This document shows, piece by piece, positions 11,297-22,935 of a stretch of 64,000 bases of DNA. This stretch comes from Phymatolithon calcareum. Taxonomy: Eukaryota; Rhodophyta; Florideophyceae; Hapalidiales. Every line of letters begins with the position of its first letter. The stretch's first letter is position 1. Location: NCBI GenBank assembly GCA_977006965.1, contig OZ345357.1, forward strand, positions 2,542,001 to 2,606,000. The letters run 5' to 3'. The notes beneath the pieces were generated by a model, which worked only from the letters and a program-made list of their open reading frames with translations, did no database searches and was not told where the DNA came from. The position numbers and the translations under genes are program-made.

Positions 11297-13445
11297 CAGG
11301 GGTAGGAGCAATATAATTGGAGAGAATTGGAAAAAAATCGTACCCCAAAATATATATTGCAATTATTCTTGCCACGAAAATTAAAAATTGCTATTGCTAC
11401 TCTTTGTCTTAGCAATAATTGCAATAATGCCAATTAATTGCAATTAATTGCAGAGCCGTCATAGTATGCGTCCTCCTTTGCTGCATTTTCACGACACCAG
11501 ATTCAAAATGAGGATCTGATACAATGGCACTGGTTGCAGAAATGTACTGCGTTCGGTGCCGCAGCCTCCAAGTGGGCTCTGATCGGTGTTAGGACCATTT
11601 TTCTGCTGAGAAACAACTGGATAAATCCATTCAGCATGGCTCGCCCCTTCACAAGGCGAATTCCCTGCTCCTGAAGTTTCTTGGTTAATTTGTTTATAAC
11701 TTCAAACATGCGAGTGTACCTTTACACACGACGGGCAAAGCTTGCACTGTCATTGAGAATCAAGTCACAGTCCGGATTATTACTGATCTCAGAAAGCTGT
11801 GGGCGAATCCTAAGGAATCGTAGTTTGAGTGCAAGAGACTCACAGGAGCTCTTGTTGGGAGAGAATTACGAATCAAGAACGTTTTGAGCAGCCAGATGAC
11901 TTTAGCGTAGAGATTATGCAAGAGCTGCCCCGTTACTCCAAGGTGAGGCTTTGGGAGCTCTCAAAAATAAAATCATCAAATATCCCCTAAGGAATCGTTC
12001 AAACATGTAAAGCAATGCGGACCAGCTAGTCTTGTTTTGCTTAGAGGTTTCAGATCAGGGAGGTTTCTAAGAGCAGCAACGCTCTTGATCTTGCGCTTGG
12101 CTTGCAGCATAGTATCCTCGATACTTTCATTGACAGCTGACAAGTCATCGTCCGAATTCACCCAGGCTTTCATTTCCAGGTTAAGCTTGTGATTATTGCA
12201 TCCAACGTGAGGAATATTGAGAAGATGCGCAACAAGTTGATTCGTATTGCAGTTGTTCGCAATTTGGCATGTTGCAAATTCCCCAAGTTCCGTGTTGTAA
12301 AATTCTTGGAATATGTCGCGGAAGAACTGAACATGAGTTTCAGCGTTAAATTCTGTCGCTTCACTGTTCTCATCGGTTTGGTTAGCCGTAGGCGAAACCC
12401 CAAGCAAAGTTGTTTGCACCTGTTCGACGTTCTTCCACAAAGCGTTACCGTGCACATTGACTCTCTTCATGTAAACAGCAAACACGCCCATGTAGTGCAT
12501 ACCATTTTCCGTCCAGCCATCATGCATGATTGCTTCTTTCTTCCCGGCCAGCTCTTTTGAAATTTCCTTTCCGACAAGTTTTGTGAGCTCAAGTATTACC
12601 TCTTTCACTTTCTTAGCTGAAAAAACAGTGGTATGCCTGGAAAAGGCGCGTATATTTTCGTCTTCAACTCATACGATAGGGAAGTTTTTGTTGACGATGA
12701 GTTTAATCCAATCGTACATAGCCTTGTTGGTGGGGTTAGACGAGACAGAAGTCCAAAACCTTCAGATTGTACCGCCATTTTCCAGAGCTATTTTTCTGGG
12801 TTCAAAAAGGGACTCCTTAAGTGCTTCTTCTCCATAACATGATTTCAATTGGCTCGACGGGTTAGTAAAACCAGTACCGACTACTGACTTCATAATGGTC
12901 TTGCATCCCTCCGAGGGGCAACTCCATGAGTGCTTCTGCCTTCCATTTTCGATATGGATCCCGAGACAGTGTCCACCCTCGCTTGGACTTTCCCAACTCA
13001 GATCTGTTCGACTAGCTCCCTTGCTCCAACTTCCGGCTCGGTGATAGTAGTGGAACTGGTTTTGCGCTTCTTCGCGATTGACTTCATAGCTGAGCTTCTG
13101 AAATGCTCTCTAAAGTCAATTGTAGCTGATAATGGACACAGATGACTGCAATATGTATAGCAGGCTGTTTGCAAAACTAGCATCTTAGTAGACCGGCAGG
13201 TGAGGATCGTCTGGCGATAGTCGCCAGGTACGAACAGAAGCATTCGTTTGTCTTCGTGGTAACCGGCAACAACAAAGAAGCAATTAATTGGAATTAATTG
13301 GAGGATGTTTACGGCAACAAATAAATTATTGCAATTATTCAGAGAAGAAAAATTAAGAATTGGAATTGGAGGATTTTCGAAAATTAAGTATTGCATTGCA
13401 CTAATTGCAATTAATTTTTTTCCAATTAATTTTATCGCACCCCTG
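11297..13445 (-). mobile_element. hAT-superfamily DNA transposon, 2,149 bp, decayed
   Basis: The element starts CAGGGGTAGGAGCAATATAA and, on the other strand, ends CAGGGGTGCGATAAAATTAA, giving imperfect terminal inverted repeats of the CAGGG type seen in hAT elements. It is flanked by 8-bp direct repeats CTCCAGAG (11289-11296 and 13446-13453) that match the nTnnnnAn target preference of the superfamily. Both ends are rich in AATTGCAATTA-like subterminal repeats. Inside, on the minus strand, is a damaged hAT transposase (best piece 11976-12608). It sits in a WD40 blade of the STAND gene and breaks that gene. Confidence 0.88.
11976..12608 (-). pseudogene. hAT transposase fragment
   Basis: 210 residues without an N-terminal start context. 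HDGWTENGMHYMGVFAVY fits the first catalytic Asp region of hAT transposases, and QIANNCNTNQLVAHLL followed by GCNNHKLNLEMK fits the conserved DN...C..H.LNL region, although the second catalytic Asp appears replaced by Asn. LRNLPDL...TRLAG corresponds to the later TRW block. Upstream (12998-13396) a basic segment and downstream (11503-11709, VINKLTKKLQEQG) are further pieces in other frames. Several frameshifts and stops mean that no active enzyme is made. Confidence 0.75.
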
Positions 13446-13453
13446 CTCCAGAG
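13446..13453. repeat. Right 8-bp target-site duplication of the hAT element
   Basis: CTCCAGAG, identical to 11289-11296. Removing the element and one copy restores the WD40 reading frame. Confidence 0.88.
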
Positions 13454-15323
13454 GTACAGCTACTTGGTTCAACGTCTCAGTGCTCCACAGACGCAATACT
13501 CCATCTCCTGACCCGGAGACAACAAATCGACCGTCCGGGCTAAGCGAAACGCCGTAGACAGGTAAGGTGGGGGTTCCAGTTAATACGCCGATCTGCACAC
13601 CTGTGTCCGAGTCCCAAACACGTACTGTTCCATCCACTGACGCTGAGACAACTCGGTTCCCATCCTGGCTAATTTCAAGTTCAAGTACTTCCTGTGTGTG
13701 CCCATGGCTCTGTTCTTCAGGCACCATCTGCAGCCCAGGATTCCAGATCGGGACAGCAATGTCCGTACATTCATATGAGCGCGAAATAGTTCTTGTCTCG
13801 GAGGAAGGTGTCGACTCTGTTACAAGTTGAGCGTCCCAGATTTGAACAGTGCCCAGATTTCGCCATGCAACCTCCGTTCCCAGAAATGCACACGGGTATA
13901 GTCCTCTGAAAGCACGGCTTTTCCCGGAAATAATTCTTTTCCCACCATGGGCGAAGGCAATGCTTTCCACGCCGCTGTGAACTTCTGTCGTTACCAGAAT
14001 GCTTTTTCCGCAGTCAATGTCCCACAGCCGAATCGTGCCATCAGCTGACGCAGACGCAAGCCGATGTCCGTCAGGACTGAACTTCACACTGTTCACCCCG
14101 CCTTCGTGTCCATCAAATGACCGGATTGCTACCCACGTTTGAGTGTCCCATAGTCTAATGCTCTTGTCATCGGAGCCAGTAGCTAGACGTTGACCCTCCG
14201 GATCGAAAGCGACGGATCTCACACAATTACCATGTGCAGTTGCATCTTCAAACACTGTCGCTCCTGTGCAGGTATCCAAAATCTTCAAAGTGCCGTCCTT
14301 CATACCGAGAGCAACTTTTCGATCGCCAGCACTTGCAGATATCGCCCAAATTGTTTCCCTTTGCCGAAATTCCTCGGTTTGAGTTCCGCTGGATGCGTCC
14401 CAAACCTTCAGAGTGCGAAGGCGAGAAGCCGAAAATATGCGTCCGTCTCCCATGCTCACACACAGGCATGTTACAGGCCAACTGTGTCTCAGTACATGTA
14501 CAGGCTGGGTGCAGGTCTCCCATTCCCAGATGATCACGGTCTTGTCCAGAGACCCTGAGATTATTGTCTTGGATTCTGCACTAAATGTGATACATGTCAC
14601 ATCAGCATGATGACCCTTCAATCGCTGCGACACACTCCGCGTCACAGTGTTTGCCACTACAACATCATTACCTGCTCCTGCTGCAACGTAGCGCTCACAA
14701 GGTGAACAGGCAACTGCGAGACAATCCGCTGCCACAGGAATCTCAAAAATCTGAGCACTCCTTGGACGCGGAAAAAATGAGCTGGCCGGAACTAAATATG
14801 GTCTCGGGGTGTGCCTTTCGATGCTCTTCAAGTAAACATCAACGATTCCACTGTGCTTTCTCACATAGGACAGCCGACCGCATATCTGGAACAAAAATGC
14901 CCGCGGCCCTTCGGATACTCTTCCCCAAGAAATATGTAGAGCTTTTAGAATCAACTCAAAACTCTGTATGATGTCACTCTGAGCTCCTCCTTTTCTTGCG
15001 TTTTCATGAGAATGCAAAAAATCAGCGAACAACTCGAAGTCGGACTTCAGCGCTAATATACCCCCCGTTTCAAAGCGCAAATGCGTCCATCGGGCGTCGA
15101 GTAGAAGCGCACCAAGCTCTACACCAAAAATCGACGATGACATATGCCTTGCAAGATTCGAATGGATGTACCCATCTTCAACAGGCAGGCTCCACCAAGG
15201 TCTAGGCGCACACTCACGCAATTTCTGAACAGACAAAGGACCTGATGCAGTAGTTTCTAAGCGCCCACGCTTTTCTCGCGCTTCAGGAAAGTGACCATTC
15301 AGGAGTCGAGCGTGCCAAAACAC
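13454..15323 (-). CDS. WD40-repeat part of the STAND gene
   Basis: The frame opens near 15323 without its own ATG (the first codon is GTG) because it continues the NB-ARC protein after the frameshift. Following a linker (about 150 residues) are roughly nine WD40 repeats, with endings such as DKTVIIWEW, LRTLKVWD, DKSIRLWD, DGTIRLWD and DGTVRVWD, each preceded by GH/SxD-type strands. It is cut inside the next blade, after the residues LE at 13454, by the hAT insertion; the last codons of the open frame (to 13401) are transposon sequence. The repeats would form a beta-propeller sensor domain. Confidence 0.8.
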
Positions 15324-17071
15324 ACTGTCTTCTTGAATCTGGATAGTCTTTGGCAGAAGTCAAGATGCAAATCATGTAATCTCAACCCCGCTCGTCTCGT
15401 CGACCCATTTCCGTCCGTTCGATATTCCATTGTAGCTAGGCTCATACCAGAGAATAGCTGTGCGACTTTCAGGGACGCACGTTCATCAAGCTGCCACATG
15501 CGACTCAAAACCGTGACTGGAACCCAAGCCTGCTTCTTCAACACACAAAGGCTCTCGTATAGATCGGTCATAGTGTAACTAAAATTCGGAACGCTTGTGC
15601 ACTGAAACTTCAGGAACTCAATTTGAAGGTACTCCAGACTGAGAAGTATGCCAACGGATAAGCTTTTCCCTTCTGGACTCTCTTCGTCTCCAAGATTGCA
15701 TATGTTCTTCTCAACCTCAACAGCGTACACGTCGCACGCACTTTCAAAACTGCCACATCCTCCCGTTATCAACAATGCAACAGAACATCCTGCGACTGCC
15801 AATGCGATGGGAAGTCCACCACACGTGGCAAGAATTTTGACCACACTGGATCGCAATTCGCCTGCGCGCCCTGCTGCACCTGTCGGAGTTGAAGAACCTG
15901 TGGCGTACGTCATGAAAATGCTTTCCGACACAGGTCCGAGGGGGTCTCGTGCTCCGAAGTCCACGATCAATCCTGCCCCACGCGCAATAGCAACGCTGCG
16001 CGTACTTATGGCCATTCTGCTCCTAGGACTTCCGCGCAGAAGTTGTCGCAAGTCATTCAAGTACCCAAGAGTGCAGTTCTTCGTCGGCCACAAATCATCC
16101 ACGAGATACAGACATACTTTGCCTTCAAACCATTCGACGGCGAGGTCAACGGCTTCCTTGAGCGAAGACGAAAGTTTCACTTCAGTGAGGCGCGCCTTTG
16201 CTCCTGTTCTGCGCATGATTTTGACGATTTCGCGAATTGCAATCTGTTCTGTCACGTCTTGACCGAGTGACAAATAATGCACGCCGTCAGAGAATTGTTT
16301 CTTGATATCCTCATCAAATGCAAGGCCTTGGAGTGCGACACTTTTGCCTACACCAGCCATGCCGACCACGCCGTAAGCATAGTTTAATACTCCAGCGGCG
16401 GCAGAAATTGTGCGCGATGAAGCACTCGACAGCACCGAGTGCTTCAGAACTCCCTCTGGCGTTGTGAGCTTTCCGTCTGCATTTCTCACGTCATAGTTGA
16501 GATGAACGGCATGGGTGAACTCCGGAGTACTTGCTTGTGGGCTGTAGACTTCCTCGGCAGGACGGGGTATCTTCAGGCTATCGATTGCAGGCAAGAGTAC
16601 ATTAGTCTGATCTTCAGTTTTCAATGCATTGGCAAGAACGATAAATAGATTTTGGAGCTGGTTAGCAGCGTCTTTGACCTTCACTTCCACAGTAGTCATC
16701 TTGTCACGCAATGCAGTGGCATGGACAGTTCGACGAACCTTGGACATCAATATAGCTCTCGGTCTGCTGCTAGTTCCCGCAAATGCAGTGGAGCAGTAGT
16801 CTTGTAAGGTTGAATCTGCATCCACGAGAATGCCGCGCACACGGGACGCATTTTCGTTGAATAAATCTGCGATATCGACTGGCAGAACATTTGGAAAAGC
16901 AAGGCTGTCCAATTTGTCGATGTGTCTCGTCAAATGATCAAGATTTTCATACAATCTGCGAAAAGTATCTGGACCCTGTTTGTAGTTTGATATTCGCCGC
17001 TTGATGCTCTGAACTTGTTGACGCAATTCTCCAACTAGGCCCAAGGCAAACCCGACACCCTCCATAGCCAT
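15299..17071 (-). CDS. NB-ARC part of the STAND gene (helical N-terminus plus nucleotide-binding domain)
   Basis: 590 residues from the ATG at 17071. Residues 1-165 are helical and low in known motifs, resembling N-terminal helical modules of fungal and plant STAND proteins. NB-ARC follows: P-loop GMAGVGKS (237-244), kinase-2 LYLVDDLW (321-328), RNBS-B-like RMAISTRS (352-359), GLPL-type CGGLPIALA (417-425), and LHDLHLDF near 574, the MHD-region equivalent. All nucleotide-binding residues are intact. The frame terminates at 15299 after a run out of frame; the true protein leaves this frame near 15325 and continues in the WD40 frame. Relics at 34950-35860 and 36080-36880 are decayed copies of this part. 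Confidence 0.85.
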   Translation of the reverse strand: MAMEGVGFALGLVGELRQQVQSIKRRISNYKQGPDTFRRLYENLDHLTRHIDKLDSLAFPNVLPVDIADLFNENASRVRGILVDADSTLQDYCSTAFAGTSSRPRAILMSKVRRTVHATALRDKMTTVEVKVKDAANQLQNLFIVLANALKTEDQTNVLLPAIDSLKIPRPAEEVYSPQASTPEFTHAVHLNYDVRNADGKLTTPEGVLKHSVLSSASSRTISAAAGVLNYAYGVVGMAGVGKSVALQGLAFDEDIKKQFSDGVHYLSLGQDVTEQIAIREIVKIMRRTGAKARLTEVKLSSSLKEAVDLAVEWFEGKVCLYLVDDLWPTKNCTLGYLNDLRQLLRGSPRSRMAISTRSVAIARGAGLIVDFGARDPLGPVSESIFMTYATGSSTPTGAAGRAGELRSSVVKILATCGGLPIALAVAGCSVALLITGGCGSFESACDVYAVEVEKNICNLGDEESPEGKSLSVGILLSLEYLQIEFLKFQCTSVPNFSYTMTDLYESLCVLKKQAWVPVTVLSRMWQLDERASLKVAQLFSGMSLATMEYRTDGNGSTRRAGLRLHDLHLDFCQRLSRFKKTVCFGTLDS

Positions 17072-17639
17072 AACACAGCATAAAACAGCATATAATCAGA
17101 CTGGGCTCGATAGAATCGGATAGGAAGACCTTGAAGGAGGCGCTTGTTCCAGCCGTCCACACAGGCCCAAGAGATTCTCGATGTGGAATTTCTACTTTAT
17201 GTAGATCATAACGAGGGGAATGAAATCTTCCCCGGCACAAGCAGGACCATGAACGAGTTCCGTAATTCGAGTAGGAACCACAACGTATTGTAGAGAGTAA
17301 TCGCAAAAGTGCCCGGCTGCAGGCAGTTTAGAAAAAAAATTTTAGGCATGTGTAGACAGCTGGCATCAGAAGGAACGTTCGTAGCGCACCGAACATGAAT
17401 GTTAATTTAAACTTTGCCGATGAGTGAGCTAACAGAAGCCAAACTTAATAACCATGGCTTTGCGCGATGTGGCAGTTTCTTATAGAGTGAAGATCACCAG
17501 GGGAACTGTTCATTGCCCTCTAACGGCAACAGTGGTCTTTCCCTTGCGAAACGCATACGAAAACATAGGAGGCGCCAGCCATAATTTTGTGCACCACCTG
17601 ATAAACAATAAATGTTTGGGTGCCGACTAAGATCTCTTC
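17072..17639. other. Intergenic, 5' flank of the NB-ARC gene
   Basis: About 570 bp with no coding signal. It presumably holds the promoter of the minus-strand STAND gene, but no element is recognisable. Confidence 0.4.
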
Positions 17640-18060
17640 AGAAACGTCGGACACTTTTTTCCAAAGAGCATATGGAAACTACATGTTGCCCTATGTTCCC
17701 GTTTTGCGTGCTCCGTTCACGTCTCTATCAATGCCATCCATACTGCGAGGGTTCTGGCCCATAAGATTGTCATTACAGCACAGTACGCGAAAACCTGCAC
17801 CCTTTTGCAGAATTGCTTCGTATCCATGACACTGCGCGGACGTCCGGTAGTGGAGAGTTAGAACCACATGACTTGTATTGCCCAATGCCAGAATCAGCTT
17901 CTTTCGCGGAACATGATCAGTTTTTATGAGCTTGTGCTATCCATTTCCGAAAAGCATAACCCAGGCACCACCGTGCAGCTCCCTTTTCGCCTCTCGTCCT
18001 TTCCAGGAACCGCCGTAGCTCAATGTAGTCCTCTTCGAATATAAATGATGTCACCATGTG
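17640..18060 (-). pseudogene. Fanzor/TnpB-like nuclease relic (copy 1)
   Basis: The minus-strand reading from 17885 gives KKLILALGNTSHVV in a nearby frame, then YRTSAQC, FRVLCCNDN and IDRDVNGAR. This is the order expected at the C-terminus of Fanzor/TnpB RNA-guided nucleases: a conserved (E)(Y/F)RTS segment, Cys residues of the zinc ribbon, then D-R-D-x-N-A-A-R of RuvC-III. Only part of the zinc ribbon survives. Upstream (to about 18057) another frame reads WCLGYAFRKWIAQAHK, plausible for the preceding helical part. Stops and frame changes show decay. The extent is approximate. It is not identical to the neighbouring copy at 18485-18999. Confidence 0.6.
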
Positions 18061-18484
18061 ATGGATCGCTCTTTGCTCGGTTCAGCATCGGGTGACACTT
18101 TTATGTCTGATGAAGGGCCTCATAAGCTCCCACACCATGGCCGGCAAAGTGAGGTGCACAACCTTGGCATACGCTAGCGTTTTCCCGTAGCGCCAAGTTG
18201 CTGCGACTCTGAGAAGCAGCATTTTTGGCAGTGACATTGTCACGCCTCTTCTTCTCAAGTTTTCACGACGTTTCCTTTTGATGGGAAAATTGCCACCGAA
18301 CTAACAGAAAGCAGACGATCTGAAGCTCTCAACAGGTATATTCATCTTCGCTAGTGCCGATGTTGATCATGGCCGTACAATTGTATTGTACAGTGTCACC
18401 GCCGAAAGTGCCAGTGATCCCCGGAGGGTACTGATGCCCTCGACGATGTAATGATCAGAAAAGTATGTACTACAGAAATAAAAT

Positions 18485-18999
18485 CTACGACGGAATGGAG
18501 CCGGTTCTTGTCAGATGCGGAGTACGTGGGAATCCCAGCAGCTCCTTAAGTCCACAAGTGCCGATATTGGCAGCAGCATTTGCGTCGCGGTCGATCTTCT
18601 GCACAGTACAAGCGCCGTCCAAGTCTGTCCTGTTGTTTAAGCAACGGAACACTCTTGAACGTTTCTCTTTTCTCAGCCGAAAGCCGCACGAGTGACAGCA
18701 CATAGATGTTCTGAACTCGTCCGTGAGAACGACTGGGACCATCAGGGCCAGCGATCGCAAGAGGCGCTTTTGAGGGCATGGACCCCGCCGCCCGTGTCTA
18801 GCAATGACTCTCCGTTGTGCACAAAGTTCCTTCTTCCTCATCCGTTTCATCTTTCCACGCTCCCTCCCTAGCAACTCGAGCTCTTCTCCAAACGCGATTC
18901 TTGTTGCCATACTGTGCACATTTCTCTGCCGCGCACGAAAACGTGCTTGGTGCTGTTCCAGTTCAGCTAACTCAGATCCAGACTTCGTCGTTCAGAGGC
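18485..18999 (-). pseudogene. Fanzor/TnpB-like nuclease C-terminus (copy 2)
   Basis: The minus frame is open from about 18999 to 18485. In the listed 144-residue part, LTDEFRTSMCCHSCG (65-79) is followed by FRCLNNRTDLDGAC and KIDRDANAAANIG (109-120). This is a full four-cysteine zinc ribbon (C75, C78, C93, C104) plus the RuvC-III DRDxNAAxNI motif of TnpB and its eukaryotic relatives, the Fanzors. The RuvC-I and RuvC-II parts are absent from the open frame, so this is a truncated remnant. The better-preserved catalytic tail suggests that it is younger than its neighbour at 17640-18060. No terminal repeats were identified. Confidence 0.75.
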
Positions 19000-19257
19000 C
19001 GGTAACTCCTGGCATTGGAGCTGAATTGCAAATTGTCTTGGAAGAAAACTGAGATGGGCACGGATGCACACATTGCCTAGGGCACCGCACAACTTCACAA
19101 GATTTATCTATCCATTGCTTTCTCGTAACCCTGATTGGATGTGCCCAGCTCCGATTCAGCGACTTTTTTTGGGCCTAATTGACGACACTTCAGAAATGAG
19201 GATGCAGTTCTGCATACAGCGTTGTGTACACAGTAAAGTTTAGTGCTCAAACCACAC

Positions 19258-19331
19258 TGGGGGAGCACGGCAGCATTTTGGCCCGAAAATTATTTGGTTT
19301 ATTTGGGCCAAAATGCTGCCGTGCTCCCCCA
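19258..19331. repeat. Perfect foldback, 27-bp arms, 20-nt loop
   Basis: The arm 19258-19284 (begins TGGGGGAGCACGGCAGC) is exactly the reverse complement of 19305-19331. The arms are GC-rich and the loop is AT-rich. A perfect match over 27 bp means recent origin or selection. It may be a MITE/foldback element or a transcribed hairpin precursor. Confidence 0.75.
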
Positions 19332-19882
19332 ATGCATGGTCTCCGACTCCAACTTTGATGTACTGTACTGTAAAGCAATGCCGCAATATCTGCAGGCGAG
19401 GAAATAGTGAGCTTATACTGTATGATGTACGTGCTCACCTTTTATTAGAACCCTGCAAAGCCGGTGAGAACCGCAAGGGGCAAAATGGTTTACACTGTCT
19501 TGCTATCATAGCAATATCACATGAAATCGTTGAAATTTAGAAAAATTTCAAGCTGAATATCGACGTTGATGTTTTGGTCATTCAACCAATCAGCGCGAAG
19601 GCTGTATCATCCTGAAATACTGCGTCGTGTAAGCATAATTGGAGCTGGAAGTCCGATCGGATTTCCAGATATAAACCCCTCACCATCTCGATTGCAGTTC
19701 TCGCGCCACACCGCCCATACAGTACTTGATCCAGGCGCATCCTTAATCTCAAAGGTTCGTGTTGTTTTTGTCCGATCCGCGAAGAAGATCCACAGCAAGG
19801 GGCTAAACCGTCCGTTCTAACCGCGCTAATTGTATCCCATCTTTTTCGGCTGCAGCAAACGCGACAAGCAAAACATCACAAA

Positions 19883-20992
<1,110 letters not shown>

Positions 20993-21513
20993 TTTGTATC
21001 TTGGTTGGTTGTCGCACTGAGTTTTACCGCTCTTATTCTGTCGTGCAGATTTAGTTGGGTTTATGTTTTAGTTGGAGTACGATACAACACTACCGTAGCA
21101 TGCCAAAGAAATTTCCTATGTTCTGATTTACCGATCTTGAAAACTTGCAAACGTGTGCAAGTTTTCCGTTGACGGCTGGGTAGAAGTTGCAACCTGTGCA
21201 CATGCGCATGGACGTGCCCTGTTGTGCCAGGTTTCCATAGTTTTCTAGCACAGTTTTTTGAATTTTTAGCAGAATATCAACACCTGCCCTTCAATCCAAT
21301 GACGCATGAAGGGAAGTACCGTACTGTACCATGACCCTTGTTATCATTGGCTGTCCTGTAAATCCGGTTGGAAAATTAGAATCTTCCAGCAAGATCAATA
21401 TCGATCGATCGATCGATCCCAAAAATTTACCATTTAAGGCGCTGGACCGTGCACAGACGCCTTCGCCACGAGACGGTCAAACGAAAACAAGGGTAAAGTG
21501 AAGGAAAACAAAC
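20993..21513. other. Spacer between GapC and D-LDH
   Basis: From 21273 onward this sequence is near-identical to 38409-38648 upstream of the second D-LDH gene, including a (GATC)4 run at about 21404. The first 280 bp are unique 3' flank of GapC. No gene is seen. Confidence 0.5.
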
Positions 21514-22747
21514 ATGCGCGTGGCCGTGTTTAGCTCCAAGCGCTATGAGCGCGAGTTCCTGGACAACAACAAGCCGGACGTTCTTAAGGGATCTTCAGTC
21601 GATCTCGAATTTTTTCGCCCTCGACTCGAGGCCAGCACGGCATCTCTTGCAGCCGGCTTTGACGCGGTGTGCATCTTTGTCAACGACGTAGTAACTGAGC
21701 CCGTGCTAAAGACCCTTGTGGACGGTGGAACGCGTTGCGTTTTGCTGCGCTGCGCAGGGTTTAACAATGTCGATCTAGCCGCTGCAACCAAGCTTGGCAT
21801 GCGTGTGCTTCGTGTGCCGACCTACAGCCCGCACGCAGTTGCGGAATTTGCTATGGCGCTCCTACTCGCCGTGAACCGCAAGACGCACCGGGCGTATGCT
21901 CGCGTTCGGGATGGTAACTTTGCGTTGCATGGGCTTATGGGCTTTGATTTGCATGGGAAAACGGTCGGCGTTATTGGCACAGGGGCTATTGGACGCGTGT
22001 TTTGCAAGATTTTGATCGGCTTTTCAGTTCGTGTTCTCGCATATGATGTGTACCAATCGCCGGAAATGAAGAAAATGGGCGTTGAGTACGTGGAGATGGA
22101 TGATCTTTTGGCTAGGTCTGATATCATCAGCTTGCATTGCCCGCTGTTGCCAAGCACTCGACATATTATCAATGCAGAGGCGATCGGCAAGATGAAGAAA
22201 GGTGTCGTGCTCATCAATGTTAGCAGAGGTGAACTTGTTTGTACCACTTCCGTGCTTAATGGAATCAAAGATGGAACCATTTCGGCTATGGGGATTGATG
22301 TATATGAAGGAGAAGGTACGTTCAAGCCAGGGCCCGCGATCAGTGGCTATTTGGTGTTGTTCACGGTGGTTTCTGACATTATCTCTTCGTATGTATGTGT
22401 ATTGACTATTTTGCGGCGAAGGCGACCTTTTCTTCGACGATCATTCCGGCGAAATCATTCATGACGTGAATCTTATGCAGGTAAGTTCATCTTTTACACC
22501 TCTGTTGTTACTTGCCTCTCTGATGTACGGATTATCTGACTGTACTCTTTGTTTTTCTGTGCTGCAGCTTCAAACGTTGCCAAACGTAGTTATTACACCC
22601 CATATTGCATTCTGCACGGACACTGCTCTGAGAAATATCTGGACATGTACGTTGAGCAACGCGGCAGAGTTCGAAAAGGCGAAGATCTTCGAAGCTGAAG
22701 TCGCCGCTGTTCTTACCAACCAGGTAAACAAACCCGTAGCATCGTGA
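21514..22747 (+). CDS. D-lactate dehydrogenase (LdhA-type), copy A
   Basis: NAD-dependent reduction of pyruvate to D-lactate. Exons are 21514-22315, 22422-22480 and 22568-22747 (introns 106 and 87 nt; donors GTACGT and GTAAGT), giving 346 residues. Motifs of the D-2-hydroxyacid dehydrogenase family: LLRCAGFNNVDL with the substrate-binding Arg, GVIGTGAIG dinucleotide fold, SLHCPLLP, NVSRGELV, GIDVYEGEGDLFFDD across the first intron, and TPHIAFCTDTA with the catalytic His. The overall match is to bacterial fermentative LdhA, suggesting a bacterial origin in the lineage (inference). Compared with copy B it has a one-codon insertion (Lys near residue 20), and at the SRG motif it reads SRGELVC where B reads SRGGLLC. 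Only 241 bp of upstream sequence is shared with B. Confidence 0.93.
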
Positions 22748-22935
22748 GAGAATGTGATTGTGGCATTTTTGTAGCAGTAGCTCCGACGGCGAAGGCAATT
22801 GAGCTTGCTTTATTCCCGTTGTGCGGAATGTATTAGAGACTTGTTGCTGGGGCCTGAATTTGAAATCGTGTAGGATCTGTAGTCTGTACCAAATGAATAC
22901 ACAGTAGATAAAATGTTTGAGACCTCTTTTTCTTT

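Larger units (their letters stand above)
10737..17071 (-). pseudogene. NB-ARC/WD40 STAND gene, interrupted by a hAT transposon and frameshifted
   Basis: Three minus-strand segments make one ancestral gene: NB-ARC (17071 to about 15325), WD40 (about 15323 to 13454) and WD40 C-terminus (11296 to 10737). The segments at 13454 and 11296 join exactly when the hAT element (11297-13445) and one 8-bp target copy are removed; the inserted 2,157 bp is a multiple of three and the frame matches on both sides. The NB-ARC to WD40 transition needs a 2-nt shift at a GTGTG run near 15325, so there are two lesions. The family is the AAA-like STAND ATPases with WD40 sensors (APAF-1-like order), used in innate immunity or cell death in many eukaryotes; a role here is inference. 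Two further NB-ARC relics lie at 35-37 kb. A spliced short intron at the frameshift cannot be fully excluded but no sites fit. Confidence 0.8.

Noticed and set aside
15299-15345. Short intron between NB-ARC and WD40 frames
   Set aside because: The frames overlap by 25 bp with a smooth 2-nt fix; no donor/acceptor pair gives a better join.
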